From assembly GCF_049354825.1 (NCBI RefSeq), contig NZ_CP186480.1, forward strand, positions 2,170,001 to 2,234,000: a DNA stretch of 64,000 nucleotides, written 5' to 3'. Below, in pieces: positions 1 through 7,711 of the stretch. The stretch is from Novosphingobium sp049354825 (GTDB taxonomy: Bacteria; Pseudomonadota; Alphaproteobacteria; Sphingomonadales; Sphingomonadaceae). The notes below the pieces were generated by a model. That model was not told where the DNA came from. It searched no databases and saw only the letters and a list, made by a program, of their open reading frames with translations. Positions within the stretch are counted from its first letter, which is position 1. Each line of letters starts with the position of its first letter. A program made the position numbers and the translations under genes.

Positions 1-255
1 GGTGACCGGCGCCTTCTGCATCTTCAGCGAGTAACCCGAATCCGCCTGGCCCTTCTCGATCTCGGCCATGGTCAGTTCACCGGCGCGAACAGGATCGCGG
101 CCGGTATACTTGCTGCTGGCCAGGTCGTCGGCCATGGCCTGGACCTCGAGGATGTGAAGACCGCAGAATTCCGCGATTTGCTCAAAGCTGAGCGCGGTGT
201 TGTCGACCAGCCACGAGGCGGTGGCATGCGGCATCAGCGGGGTCGGCTGGGTCAC
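1..255 (-). CDS. trcR: TrcR-like cell-cycle regulator (DUF1013), C-terminus outside window
   Basis: The visible 85 residues contain the DUF1013 core: PLMPHATASWLVDNTALSFE, then an HTH-like segment (QIAEFCGLHILEVQAMADD) and the conserved KYTGRDPVRAGELT stretch. The family is restricted to Alphaproteobacteria and is named after a Caulobacter cell-cycle transcriptional regulator, so a DNA-binding regulatory role is likely. I chose the GTG at 255 because GGAG lies six bases upstream of it (minus strand); an in-frame GTG at 270 is possible but has only a terminator-like hairpin in front. The rest of the gene runs off the left edge. Family assignment is firm; the precise function is inferred. Confidence 0.8.
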   Translation of the reverse strand, partial: MTQPTPLMPHATASWLVDNTALSFEQIAEFCGLHILEVQAMADDLASSKYTGRDPVRAGELTMAEIEKGQADSGYSLKMQKAPVT

Positions 256-270
256 GTCTTTCTCCGGCAC

Positions 271-303
271 AAAATAGAAGGGCCGCCCCTTTGCGGAGCG
301 GCC
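271..303 (-). terminator. Intrinsic terminator-like hairpin before trcR
   Basis: On the minus strand GGCCGCTCC (303-295) pairs with GGGGCGGCC (289-281), one G-U pair included, around a five-base loop, followed by the T-rich CTTCTATTTT (280-271). It probably ends the quinone oxidoreductase/GST transcript. Its tail stops only about ten bases before the Shine-Dalgarno of the DUF1013 gene. Confidence 0.6.
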
Positions 304-430
304 GTTGCGCCGCGCGATGTAAGGGGAATCGCCGCGCGGAGCAAGGCTTTGGATGGCTGCCACGCTTCGACGCCGGACAGGCGTTGGCAATCGTGCCGTC
401 AGGACCGCGGCAAGCGTCAGCGGCAGCGGG

Positions 431-1057
431 CTAACCCGGAGGGGGAACATGGAGCGGCACGAAGCCGGGCAGCGCCTCGATCCGGGCGATCCAGCGCTGG
501 ACGGCGGGATGGTCCGCAAGGTCGAACCCCGCATCGCCGGCGACGTGCGTGTAGGCGTAAAGCGCCAGGTCGGCGATCGTCACCGCGCCGCCGACCAGCC
601 AGTCGCGCGCCGAAAACTCCGCCTCCATCAGGGCCAGCGCCACTGCGCCCCCGGCACGCTTGGGCGCGATCTGCAGGCGCTGCAGGTCGCTCAGCGCGTC
701 TTCGCCGGTCACGCGCAACCAGAAGCGCAGCGTCGCGATGTTGGGTTCGTGGTTGTACTGTTCCCACAGAAGCCACCGGAGCACGTCGGCGCGATCGAAA
801 CGATCGTGGGGAAGCAGCGCGCTGCCATCGGCCAGGTACCAGCAGGCGGCGTTCGATTCGGGCAGCATCCGGTCACCGACCTGCAGCACCGGGATGCGCC
901 CGTTGGCATTGACCGCGGCGAGGAATTGGGGCGTGCGCGTCTCGCCCCTGGTAATGTCGTAGGCCACGCGTTCGAGCGGGAGGCCAAGCAGCGCGGCGGT
1001 CAGCCGGATTTTGTAGCAGTTGCCGCTGACCGGGTCTTCGTGAAGCACCAGCCGCAT
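431..1057 (-). CDS. Glutathione S-transferase family protein
   Basis: A 208-residue protein of normal GST length. The N-terminal thioredoxin-like half (about residues 1-80) starts LVLHEDPVSGNCYKIRLTAA, with the Ser/Cys-containing loop of the glutathione site, and continues with GRIPVLQVGDRMLPESNAAC, the cis-Pro and glutathione-binding E/S motif. The C-terminal helical half contains VGGAVTIADLALYAYTH, the N-capping motif of the GST fold. It starts five bases after the stop of the upstream quinone oxidoreductase, so the two are probably co-transcribed, consistent with electrophile or quinone detoxification. The substrate cannot be predicted. Confidence 0.88.
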   Translation of the reverse strand: MRLVLHEDPVSGNCYKIRLTAALLGLPLERVAYDITRGETRTPQFLAAVNANGRIPVLQVGDRMLPESNAACWYLADGSALLPHDRFDRADVLRWLLWEQYNHEPNIATLRFWLRVTGEDALSDLQRLQIAPKRAGGAVALALMEAEFSARDWLVGGAVTIADLALYAYTHVAGDAGFDLADHPAVQRWIARIEALPGFVPLHVPPPG

Positions 1058-1062
1058 GGCCG

Positions 1063-2079
1063 TCAGGCCTCCAGCACGATCTTGCCGATGTGGTCGCCGG
1101 CTTCCATCCGCGCGTGGGCGGCCGCGGCGTCGACCAGCGGGAAGGTGCGGTCCATGACCGGGCGCAGCGCACCCGATTCGACCAGCGGCCACGCGGTCTG
1201 GGCGATTTCCTGCGCCAGCAGCGCCTTGAACGCGTTGCCGCGCGGCCGCAACGTCGATCCGGTCAACGTCAGGCGGCGGCGCATGATTTCGGCCATGTTG
1301 ATCTCTGCCCGGACCCCGCCCTGGACAGCGATGGTAACGTGGCGGCCGTCGTCGCCCAGGCACTTGATGTTGCGCGCGACGTATTCGCCCGCGACCATGT
1401 CGAGCACGAGGTCGACCCCGCGGCCCCCGGTGATGCGCATCACCTCCTCGACGAAATCGCTGTTCTTGTAATCGATGGCGTGCGCGGCACCGATCCTGAG
1501 CGCTGCGGCACATTTTTCCGGCCCGCCGGCGGTCACGATCACGGTAATGCCGAACAGCTTGCCCAGCATCGCCGCCATCGAGCCGATCCCGCTGGTGCCG
1601 CCGTGGACCAGGATCGTCTCGCCCTCGCGGGCATAGCCGCGCTCGAACACGTTGTGCCACACGGTGAACAGCGTTTCGGGCAGCGCTGCGGCCTGGTCCA
1701 GGGGCAGGCCGGCGGGCACCGGCAGGCAATGTTCGGCAACCGCGAGGCAATACTGGGCATAGCCGCCGCCCGAAACAAGCGCGCAGACCTGCTGGCCGGG
1801 GAGCAGCGCAGTCACGCCCTCACCCAGTGCGACGACCTGCCCGGCTACCTCCAGCCCGGGGATCGGTGAGGCGCCCGGCGGCGGCGGGTAGAAGCCCTGG
1901 CGCTGGATCACGTCGGGGCGATTGACGCCGGCAAAGGCCACCTTGATCAGCACTTCGCCGGGGCCTGGCGTGGGAACCGGCACGCTTTCGGGTCGCAACA
2001 CCTCCGGCCCGCCGGGGGCGTCCATTCCGATGGCGGTCATCGCCTGGGGGATCGTCTGCGGGAGCGCGAAGTCGGCCAT
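1063..2079 (-). CDS. NAD(P)H quinone oxidoreductase, zinc-independent MDR family
   Basis: A 338-residue medium-chain dehydrogenase/reductase of the quinone oxidoreductase (PIG3-like) type. It shows GASPIPGLEVAGQVVALG in the catalytic half, GETILVHGGTSGIGSMAA as the NADPH-binding Rossmann motif, and HIGKIVLEA at the C-terminus, typical of this subgroup. No structural-zinc cysteine cluster is visible. An upstream ATG (2112) would add eleven residues; the ATG at 2079 fits the family N-terminus (MTAIGMDAPGGPEVL shortly after). It is first gene of a two-gene unit with the GST and is divergent from the DUF1192 gene. Confidence 0.88.
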   Translation of the reverse strand: MADFALPQTIPQAMTAIGMDAPGGPEVLRPESVPVPTPGPGEVLIKVAFAGVNRPDVIQRQGFYPPPPGASPIPGLEVAGQVVALGEGVTALLPGQQVCALVSGGGYAQYCLAVAEHCLPVPAGLPLDQAAALPETLFTVWHNVFERGYAREGETILVHGGTSGIGSMAAMLGKLFGITVIVTAGGPEKCAAALRIGAAHAIDYKNSDFVEEVMRITGGRGVDLVLDMVAGEYVARNIKCLGDDGRHVTIAVQGGVRAEINMAEIMRRRLTLTGSTLRPRGNAFKALLAQEIAQTAWPLVESGALRPVMDRTFPLVDAAAAHARMEAGDHIGKIVLEA

Positions 2080-2155
2080 CGTCCGGAAAATCCCCTGTGG
2101 CGCCAAGGTCACGTTACATCAAAGTCACTAGGCCGCGCCCTATCGGCACCGCCCG

Positions 2156-2184
2156 TTGACAGCAAGCGGCGCGGTTCGCACACT
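2156..2184 (+). promoter_or_regulatory. Possible sigma70-type promoter for the DUF1192 gene
   Basis: A perfect TTGACA (2156-2161) is followed after 17 bases by CACACT (2179-2184), which matches TATAAT at three positions. Transcription would start only a few bases before the ATG at 2194. No Shine-Dalgarno is visible there, so the mRNA may be leaderless. The -10 match is poor. Confidence 0.3.
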
Positions 2185-2193
2185 GACGCCGCG

Positions 2194-2397
2194 ATGGATG
2201 ACGATGATCGCCCCCGCGTGAAAGACGATGCCGCCGCCCGGCTGGCGAGCGAAAGTCTCGACCCCTATTCGCAGGACGAGCTGGCGGAGCGGATTGCCAG
2301 GCTCGAGGCCGAGATCGCGCGGGTCGAGGCGCACCGGATCAAGGCGGCCGCGCACCGCCAGGCCGCCGACGCGCTGTTCCGGCGAACCACACCGTGA
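2194..2397 (+). CDS. DUF1192 family small protein
   Basis: A 67-residue acidic protein with the DUF1192 signature: LDPYSQDELAERIARLEAEI, followed by a heptad-like coiled-coil stretch to about residue 55. The family is small, cytoplasmic, found in Alphaproteobacteria and of unknown function. It is divergent from the quinone oxidoreductase and 140 bases upstream of clpA. The start has no visible Shine-Dalgarno; MDDDDRP is the usual acidic N-terminus of such proteins. Family identity is secure, function unknown. Confidence 0.85.
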   Translation: MDDDDRPRVKDDAAARLASESLDPYSQDELAERIARLEAEIARVEAHRIKAAAHRQAADALFRRTTP

Positions 2398-2400
2398 CCG

Positions 2401-2421
2401 GGCAGGCCCTTTTCGCCTGCC
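2401..2421 (+). other. Short hairpin after the DUF1192 gene
   Basis: GGCAGGC (2401-2407) and GCCTGCC (2415-2421) form a perfect seven-base stem with a seven-base loop, four bases after the DUF1192 stop codon. No T-run follows, so it is at most a weak terminator or an mRNA 3-prime stabilising structure ahead of clpA. Confidence 0.35.
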
Positions 2422-2537
2422 AGCAGCCTTCCCATATAGGGTTCGTTCAGCCCGTACGTTCATTCTCCGCCATCGACCGCTTCCGCCCCGGCGCCCTGCC
2501 GTGGCCGGTACACAAGACCCAGCGAAAGACCCGATAG

Positions 2538-4934
2538 ATGCCCAGCTTCGCCCAGAGCCTCGAGAAGACGCTGCACTCCGCGCTCGCCAACGCGAGCGAT
2601 CGCAGCCACGAATACGCGACGCTTGAGCATCTGCTGCTGGCGCTGATCGACGATGTCGACGCGGCGCAGGTGATGTCCGCCTGCGGGGTCGATCTGGGCG
2701 AACTGGGCGACGTGGTTCGCCAGTACCTCGACCAGGAATACCAGTCGCTCAAGACCGAGGACAAGGGCGATCCCCAGCCCACGGCCGGCTTCCAGCGCGT
2801 GATCCAGCGCGCCATCCTGCATGTCCAGTCGAGCGGCAAGGACACCGTGACCGGCGCCAACGTGCTGGTGGCACTGTTTTCCGAACGCGACAGCTACGCC
2901 GTCTATTTCCTGCAGCAGCAGGACATGAGCCGGCTCGATGCGGTCAGCTACATCAGCCACGGCATCGGCAAGGGCGGCAAGCGGGTCGAGGACCGCACCC
3001 CCAAGGGCAGCGAGGGCGAGGCGCCCCCGCCCGAGGACAAGGCCGATAGCAAGGGCGGCAAAAAGGAAACCGCCCTCGAGCAGTTCACCGTCAACCTCAA
3101 CGACAAGGCGCTGGCCGGCAAGGTCGACCCGCTGATCGGCCGCGGGCCCGAGGTCGACCGTACGATCCAGATCCTGTGCCGGCGCTCCAAGAACAACCCG
3201 CTTTACGTGGGCGATCCGGGCGTGGGCAAGACCGCCATCGCCGAAGGCCTGGCGCGCAAGATCGTCGAGGGCGAAGTGCCCGAGGTGCTGTCGGAGGCGG
3301 TGATCTACAGCCTCGACATGGGCGCGCTGCTGGCCGGCACGCGCTATCGCGGCGATTTCGAGGAGCGGCTCAAGCAGGTCGTCTCGGAACTGGAAAAGAT
3401 GCCGCACGCGGTCCTGTTCATCGACGAGATCCACACCGTGATCGGCGCCGGCGCCACCAGCGGCGGCGCGATGGATGCCTCCAACCTGCTCAAGCCCGCG
3501 CTGTCGGGCGGGTCGATCCGCTGCATCGGTTCGACCACTTACAAGGAATTCCGCAACCATTTCGAAAAGGACCGCGCGCTGCTGCGCCGGTTCCAGAAGA
3601 TCGACGTCAACGAGCCGACCGTCGAGGACACGGTCAAGATCCTGAAGGGCCTGCGTTCGGCGTTCGAGGAGCACCACAAGGTCAAGTACACGCCCGAGGC
3701 GATCAAGACCGCGGTCGAACTCAGCGCGCGCTACATCAACGACCGCAAACTGCCCGACAAGGCGATCGACGTGATCGACGAGGTCGGCGCGATGCAGATG
3801 CTGGTGCCGCCGTCCAAGCGCAAGAAGACCATCACCGCGCGCGAGATCGAGGCGGTGATCGCGACGATGGCGCGCATCCCGCCCAAGTCCGTCTCCAGCG
3901 ACGATCGCACCGCGCTCGAGCACCTGGAAAAGGACTTGAAGCGCGTCGTGTTCGGACAGGACAAGGCGATCGAGGTGCTCTCCAGCGCGATGAAGCTGAG
4001 CCGCGCGGGCCTGCGCGATCCGGAAAAGCCGATCGGGTCGTTTCTGTTCTCCGGTCCCACCGGCGTCGGCAAGACCGAGGTATCGAAGCAACTGGCCTCG
4101 ATCCTGGGCATCCCGATCCAGCGATTCGACATGTCGGAATACATGGAGCGTCATTCGGTCAGCCGCCTGATCGGCGCCCCTCCGGGCTACGTCGGTTATG
4201 ACCAGGGCGGGCTCCTGACCGATGCGATCGACCAGCAGCCGCACTGCGTCCTGCTGCTCGACGAGATCGAGAAGGCACACCCCGACCTGTTCAACATCCT
4301 TCTGCAGGTAATGGATAATGGCCGCCTGACCGATCATCACGGCAAGACCGTCGACTTCCGCAACGTCGTGCTGATCATGACGACCAACGCCGGCGCATCC
4401 GACATGGCGCGCGAGGGCATCGGCTTCGGCAACGTCTCAAAGGCCGACGCCGGCGACGAGGCGGTGAAGCGGATGTTCAGCCCTGAATTCCGCAACCGCC
4501 TCGATGCCATCGTGCCGTTCGCCTACCTCGGCACCGAGGTCGTGAGCCGCGTGGTCGACAAGTTCGTGCTCGAGCTGGAGCTGCAGCTGGCCGACCAGAA
4601 CGTCCACATCCAGTTCGATACCGACGCGCGCGGCTGGCTGGGTGAGCGTGGCTACGACAAGCTGTACGGCGCACGGCCGATGGCGCGGCTGATCCAGGAA
4701 AAGGTCAAGCAGCCGCTGGCGGAGGAACTGCTGTTCGGCAAGCTGCGCCACGGCGGCGAGGTCCATGTCAGCGTGAAGGAGGGCGCACTAGCGTTCGAGC
4801 TTACGCCCGCTCCGCCCAAGCTCGACAAGAAGCGCAAGGCGAAATCCGCTTCAGGGTCGGCGCCGAAAAGCCGCAAGCCGCGCGCCGAGCCCGAGACCAG
4901 CAGCGAACCGGGCAGCGACGACGGCACCGAATAA
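2538..4934 (+). CDS. clpA: ATP-dependent Clp protease ATP-binding subunit ClpA
   Basis: A 798-residue class I Clp/Hsp100 unfoldase that feeds substrates to ClpP. It has the N-terminal Clp repeat domain (about 1-145), a charged linker (150-180), AAA-1 with Walker A GDPGVGKT at 225-232, and AAA-2 with GPTGVGKT near 505 and LLLDEIEKAHPDLFN as Walker B. The lysine-rich C-terminal tail (from about 760) is longer than in E. coli ClpA. No clpS adaptor gene lies immediately upstream, unlike in many proteobacteria; the upstream gene is DUF1192. A strong intrinsic terminator follows the stop codon. Confidence 0.97.
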   Translation: MPSFAQSLEKTLHSALANASDRSHEYATLEHLLLALIDDVDAAQVMSACGVDLGELGDVVRQYLDQEYQSLKTEDKGDPQPTAGFQRVIQRAILHVQSSGKDTVTGANVLVALFSERDSYAVYFLQQQDMSRLDAVSYISHGIGKGGKRVEDRTPKGSEGEAPPPEDKADSKGGKKETALEQFTVNLNDKALAGKVDPLIGRGPEVDRTIQILCRRSKNNPLYVGDPGVGKTAIAEGLARKIVEGEVPEVLSEAVIYSLDMGALLAGTRYRGDFEERLKQVVSELEKMPHAVLFIDEIHTVIGAGATSGGAMDASNLLKPALSGGSIRCIGSTTYKEFRNHFEKDRALLRRFQKIDVNEPTVEDTVKILKGLRSAFEEHHKVKYTPEAIKTAVELSARYINDRKLPDKAIDVIDEVGAMQMLVPPSKRKKTITAREIEAVIATMARIPPKSVSSDDRTALEHLEKDLKRVVFGQDKAIEVLSSAMKLSRAGLRDPEKPIGSFLFSGPTGVGKTEVSKQLASILGIPIQRFDMSEYMERHSVSRLIGAPPGYVGYDQGGLLTDAIDQQPHCVLLLDEIEKAHPDLFNILLQVMDNGRLTDHHGKTVDFRNVVLIMTTNAGASDMAREGIGFGNVSKADAGDEAVKRMFSPEFRNRLDAIVPFAYLGTEVVSRVVDKFVLELELQLADQNVHIQFDTDARGWLGERGYDKLYGARPMARLIQEKVKQPLAEELLFGKLRHGGEVHVSVKEGALAFELTPAPPKLDKKRKAKSASGSAPKSRKPRAEPETSSEPGSDDGTE

Positions 4935-4973
4935 CCGCTGACGCGGCGCTTGCAGAGGCGCTTGCGGAACAAG

Positions 4974-5017
4974 GCCGCCGCCACCGCCGTTTGATCCGGC
5001 GATGGCGGCGGCTTTTT
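4974..5017 (+). terminator. Intrinsic terminator of clpA
   Basis: GCCGCCGCCACCGCCG (4974-4989) pairs with CGGCGATGGCGGCGGC (4997-5012) with one mismatch, followed by TTTTT (5013-5017). The right arm contains the probable ATG (5002) of the next gene. Confidence 0.8.
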
Positions 5018-6006
5018 CATGGATACGTGCAGAGCCGATGGGCATCCGCGTGCTGCCGGCGGACTGTTGGATCGACCCCGCGCGCCCGGTCGATACCGCG
5101 CTGGTCACTCACGGACACGCCGACCATGCCCGCGGCGGGCACGGCACGACGATCGCCACGCCCGAGACGTTGGCGATCATGAAGCTGCGCTATTTCACCG
5201 ATGAAGGCGCGATTCCCGTGGCTTACGGCGAGACGCACCGCCTGCCGGGTGACGTCATGGCGACATATCTGCCCGCTGGGCACGTGCTGGGATCGGCGCA
5301 GATCCTGCTGGAACACGCGGGCGAGCGCGTGATCGTGACCGGCGACTACAAGCGCCGGCCGGACCCCACCTGTCCGCCGTTCGAGGTAACCGCGTGCGAC
5401 GTGTTCGTGACCGAGGCGACGTTCGGCCTGCCAGTCTTTCGCCACCCGCCGATCGCCGAAGAGATGGCCAAGTTGCTGAGCGCGCGCGACGCCAATCCGG
5501 ATCGCTGCGTGCTGGTCGGCGCCTATGCACTGGGCAAGGCGCAGCGGGTGATCGCAGAGTTGCGCGCCGCCGGCTACCGCGAGCCGATCTATCTGCACGG
5601 CGCGCTGGAAAAGATGTGCCGGCTTTACGAGGAGCACGGTGTCGACCTGGGCGATCTGCAGTTGGTCGCGGACCAGCCGAAGGGTGCGCTGAGCGGGCAG
5701 ATCGTGCTGTGCCCGCCCTCGGCACTGACCGACCGCTGGAGCCGCCGCCTGCCCGAGCCGGTCACCGCGATGGCATCGGGGTGGATGCGCGTGCGGCAGC
5801 GCGCCCGGCAGAAGATGATCGAGTTGCCGCTGGTCATCTCCGACCATGCCGACTGGGACGAGCTGACGCGCACGATCGAGGAGGTCAACCCGCAGCAGAC
5901 CTGGATCACGCACGGGCGCGAGGACGCGCTGCTGCGCTGGTGCCAGTTGCACCAGCGCAAGGCCCGCGCGCTCGCCCTTGTCGGTTACGAGGACGAAGAT
6001 GACTGA
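5002..6006 (+). CDS. Ligase-associated DNA exonuclease (metallo-beta-lactamase fold)
   Basis: A 334-residue SNM1/CPSF-like nuclease. The metal-binding motif THGHADHARGGHG lies near residue 35 and further ligands are in GDYKRRPDPT and VISDHADWDEL. The family (ligase-associated DNA exonuclease, called next to an ATP-dependent ligase) processes DNA ends for repair. Its stop overlaps the ligase start by eight bases, so the two are translationally coupled. The start at 5002 keeps the family N-terminal pattern WIRAEPMGI, but it lies inside the clpA terminator hairpin; the ATG at 5038 would avoid this and lose that motif. Confidence 0.88.
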   Translation: MAAAFSWIRAEPMGIRVLPADCWIDPARPVDTALVTHGHADHARGGHGTTIATPETLAIMKLRYFTDEGAIPVAYGETHRLPGDVMATYLPAGHVLGSAQILLEHAGERVIVTGDYKRRPDPTCPPFEVTACDVFVTEATFGLPVFRHPPIAEEMAKLLSARDANPDRCVLVGAYALGKAQRVIAELRAAGYREPIYLHGALEKMCRLYEEHGVDLGDLQLVADQPKGALSGQIVLCPPSALTDRWSRRLPEPVTAMASGWMRVRQRARQKMIELPLVISDHADWDELTRTIEEVNPQQTWITHGREDALLRWCQLHQRKARALALVGYEDEDD

Positions 6007-7663
6007 GGCGGCGCTACCCGGCACCCCCGCCCCTGCGTCGATGGAGGCTTTTGCCGCGCTGGTCGATTCGCTCGTCTACACCCGCAGCCGCAACGCCAAG
6101 CTGCGACTCATCGCCGAGTACCTGCGCGCCGCGCCGGATCCCGATCGCGGCTGGGCGCTGGCGGCGCTGACCGACGGGCTCGACTTTCCGGCGGTGAAAT
6201 CCAGCGCGATCCGCGCCGTGATCATGGACCGCACCGATCCCGAGCTGTTCCAGATGAGCCGCGACTACGTCGGCGATACCGCCGAGACCGTGTCGCTGCT
6301 GTGGCCAGAGCCACCCGGGGCGATCGCGGGCGACGTCGCGGCTTCGCCATCGGTGGCCGAAGCGGTGGAAGCGCTTCAGGGCATGACCCGCGCGACCGTC
6401 CAGGCCGAGCTTGCCGAGCTGCTCGACCGGCTGGACGCCAACGGCCGCTATGCGCTGCTGAAGCTGGCGACGGGGGCAATGCGGATCGGCATTTCCGCCC
6501 GCCTTGCCAAAGTAGCCTTTGCGCAGGCCTTCGACGTCTCGATCGACGATGTCGAGGAGTACTGGCACGGCCAGTTTCCGCCTTACACCGACCTGTTCGC
6601 CTGGGCTGCCGACGGGGCCGAAGCGCCCGACGCCAGCCACTTGCCGCTGTTCCGCCCGTTCATGCTCGCCCACCCGCTCGAAGCCCCGGCGATGGCGGCG
6701 GTAGAGGGGGATTTCGGCCAGTTCGCGGCGGAATGGAAATGGGACGGCATCCGCGTGCAGCTCGTCCACGTCGCCGGCGAAACGCGGCTCTATTCGCGCA
6801 GCGGTGACGATATTTCAGCCACGTTTCCCGAAGTCACCGCGGCACTGTCGGCCCCCTGTGTCCTCGACGGCGAACTGCTGGTGCGCGGCAGCCACCAGGG
6901 CGGCGAGGAGGGCGGGGCGGCCAGCTTCAACGCGCTGCAACAGCGGCTTGGCCGCAAGACCGTGTCGAAGGCGATGCTGCGCGACTACCCCGCTTTCGTG
7001 CGGCTTTACGACATCCTGATCCTAGGTGACGAAGACTTGCGCCCGCTGTCTTGGGAACAGCGCCGCGCCGAACTGGAAGCGTTCCTGCCGCGGCTCGATC
7101 CCGAACGCTTCGACATATCGCAGGTCATCGCCGCGTCATCGCTGGACGACCTTGCCGCCATTCGCGAGCGCGCGCGCGACGACGCGATCGAAGGCGTCAT
7201 GCTGAAACGCCGCGACAGCCCCTACGTCACCGGTCGCAAGACCGGTCTGTGGTTCAAGTGGAAGCGCGACCCGCTGCTGATCGACTGCGTGCTGATGTAT
7301 GCGCAGCGCGGGTCGGGGAAGCGCAGCAGCTTCTATTCCGATTTCACGTTCGGCTGCTGGGACGGCGACCCCGATGAAGGCGCCGAGTTGCTGCCGGTGG
7401 GCAAGGCTTATTTCGGCTTCACCGACGAGGAGCTCAAGATGCTGGACCGCCACGTCCGCAATCACACCGTCAACCGCTTTGGCCCGGTGCGCGAAACCGA
7501 CAAGAGCCTGGTCTTCGAAGTGGCGTTCGATTCGGTCCACGAGAGCAAGCGTCACAAGTCCGGCGTGGCGATGCGCTTTCCCCGCATCAACCGCATTCGC
7601 ACCGACAAGCCCGCGCACGAGGCCGACCGGCTCGAAACATTGAAAGCGCTGATTCGCGATTGA
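5999..7663 (+). CDS. ATP-dependent DNA ligase (cisplatin/repair-associated family)
   Basis: A 554-residue ATP-dependent DNA ligase. It has the N-terminal DNA-binding domain (YTRSRNAKLRLIAEYL onward), the nucleotidyltransferase motif I EWKWDGIR with the adenylated Lys near residue 247, motif IIIa/IV (FVRLYDILILGDEDL, DAIEGVMLKRRDSPYV), motif V LWFKWKRDPLLIDCVL, and a C-terminal OB domain. It acts in DNA break repair beside NAD-dependent LigA. A later ATG at 6041 (MEAFAALVDSLVY) is the alternative start and also fits the family. In many genomes this pair travels with a DEXH helicase and a PdeM phosphoesterase; neither is next to it here. Confidence 0.93.
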   Translation: MTEAALPGTPAPASMEAFAALVDSLVYTRSRNAKLRLIAEYLRAAPDPDRGWALAALTDGLDFPAVKSSAIRAVIMDRTDPELFQMSRDYVGDTAETVSLLWPEPPGAIAGDVAASPSVAEAVEALQGMTRATVQAELAELLDRLDANGRYALLKLATGAMRIGISARLAKVAFAQAFDVSIDDVEEYWHGQFPPYTDLFAWAADGAEAPDASHLPLFRPFMLAHPLEAPAMAAVEGDFGQFAAEWKWDGIRVQLVHVAGETRLYSRSGDDISATFPEVTAALSAPCVLDGELLVRGSHQGGEEGGAASFNALQQRLGRKTVSKAMLRDYPAFVRLYDILILGDEDLRPLSWEQRRAELEAFLPRLDPERFDISQVIAASSLDDLAAIRERARDDAIEGVMLKRRDSPYVTGRKTGLWFKWKRDPLLIDCVLMYAQRGSGKRSSFYSDFTFGCWDGDPDEGAELLPVGKAYFGFTDEELKMLDRHVRNHTVNRFGPVRETDKSLVFEVAFDSVHESKRHKSGVAMRFPRINRIRTDKPAHEADRLETLKALIRD

Positions 7664-7711
7664 ACCCGCCCGCGCCCGGCATAGATAGATGTCCGAACCT
7701 GCGGGGGTCCC

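Noticed and set aside
2460..4340. Long minus-strand open frame (about 626 codons) opposite clpA
   Set aside because: Shadow of clpA codon bias; no domain and no separate promoter or ribosome site.
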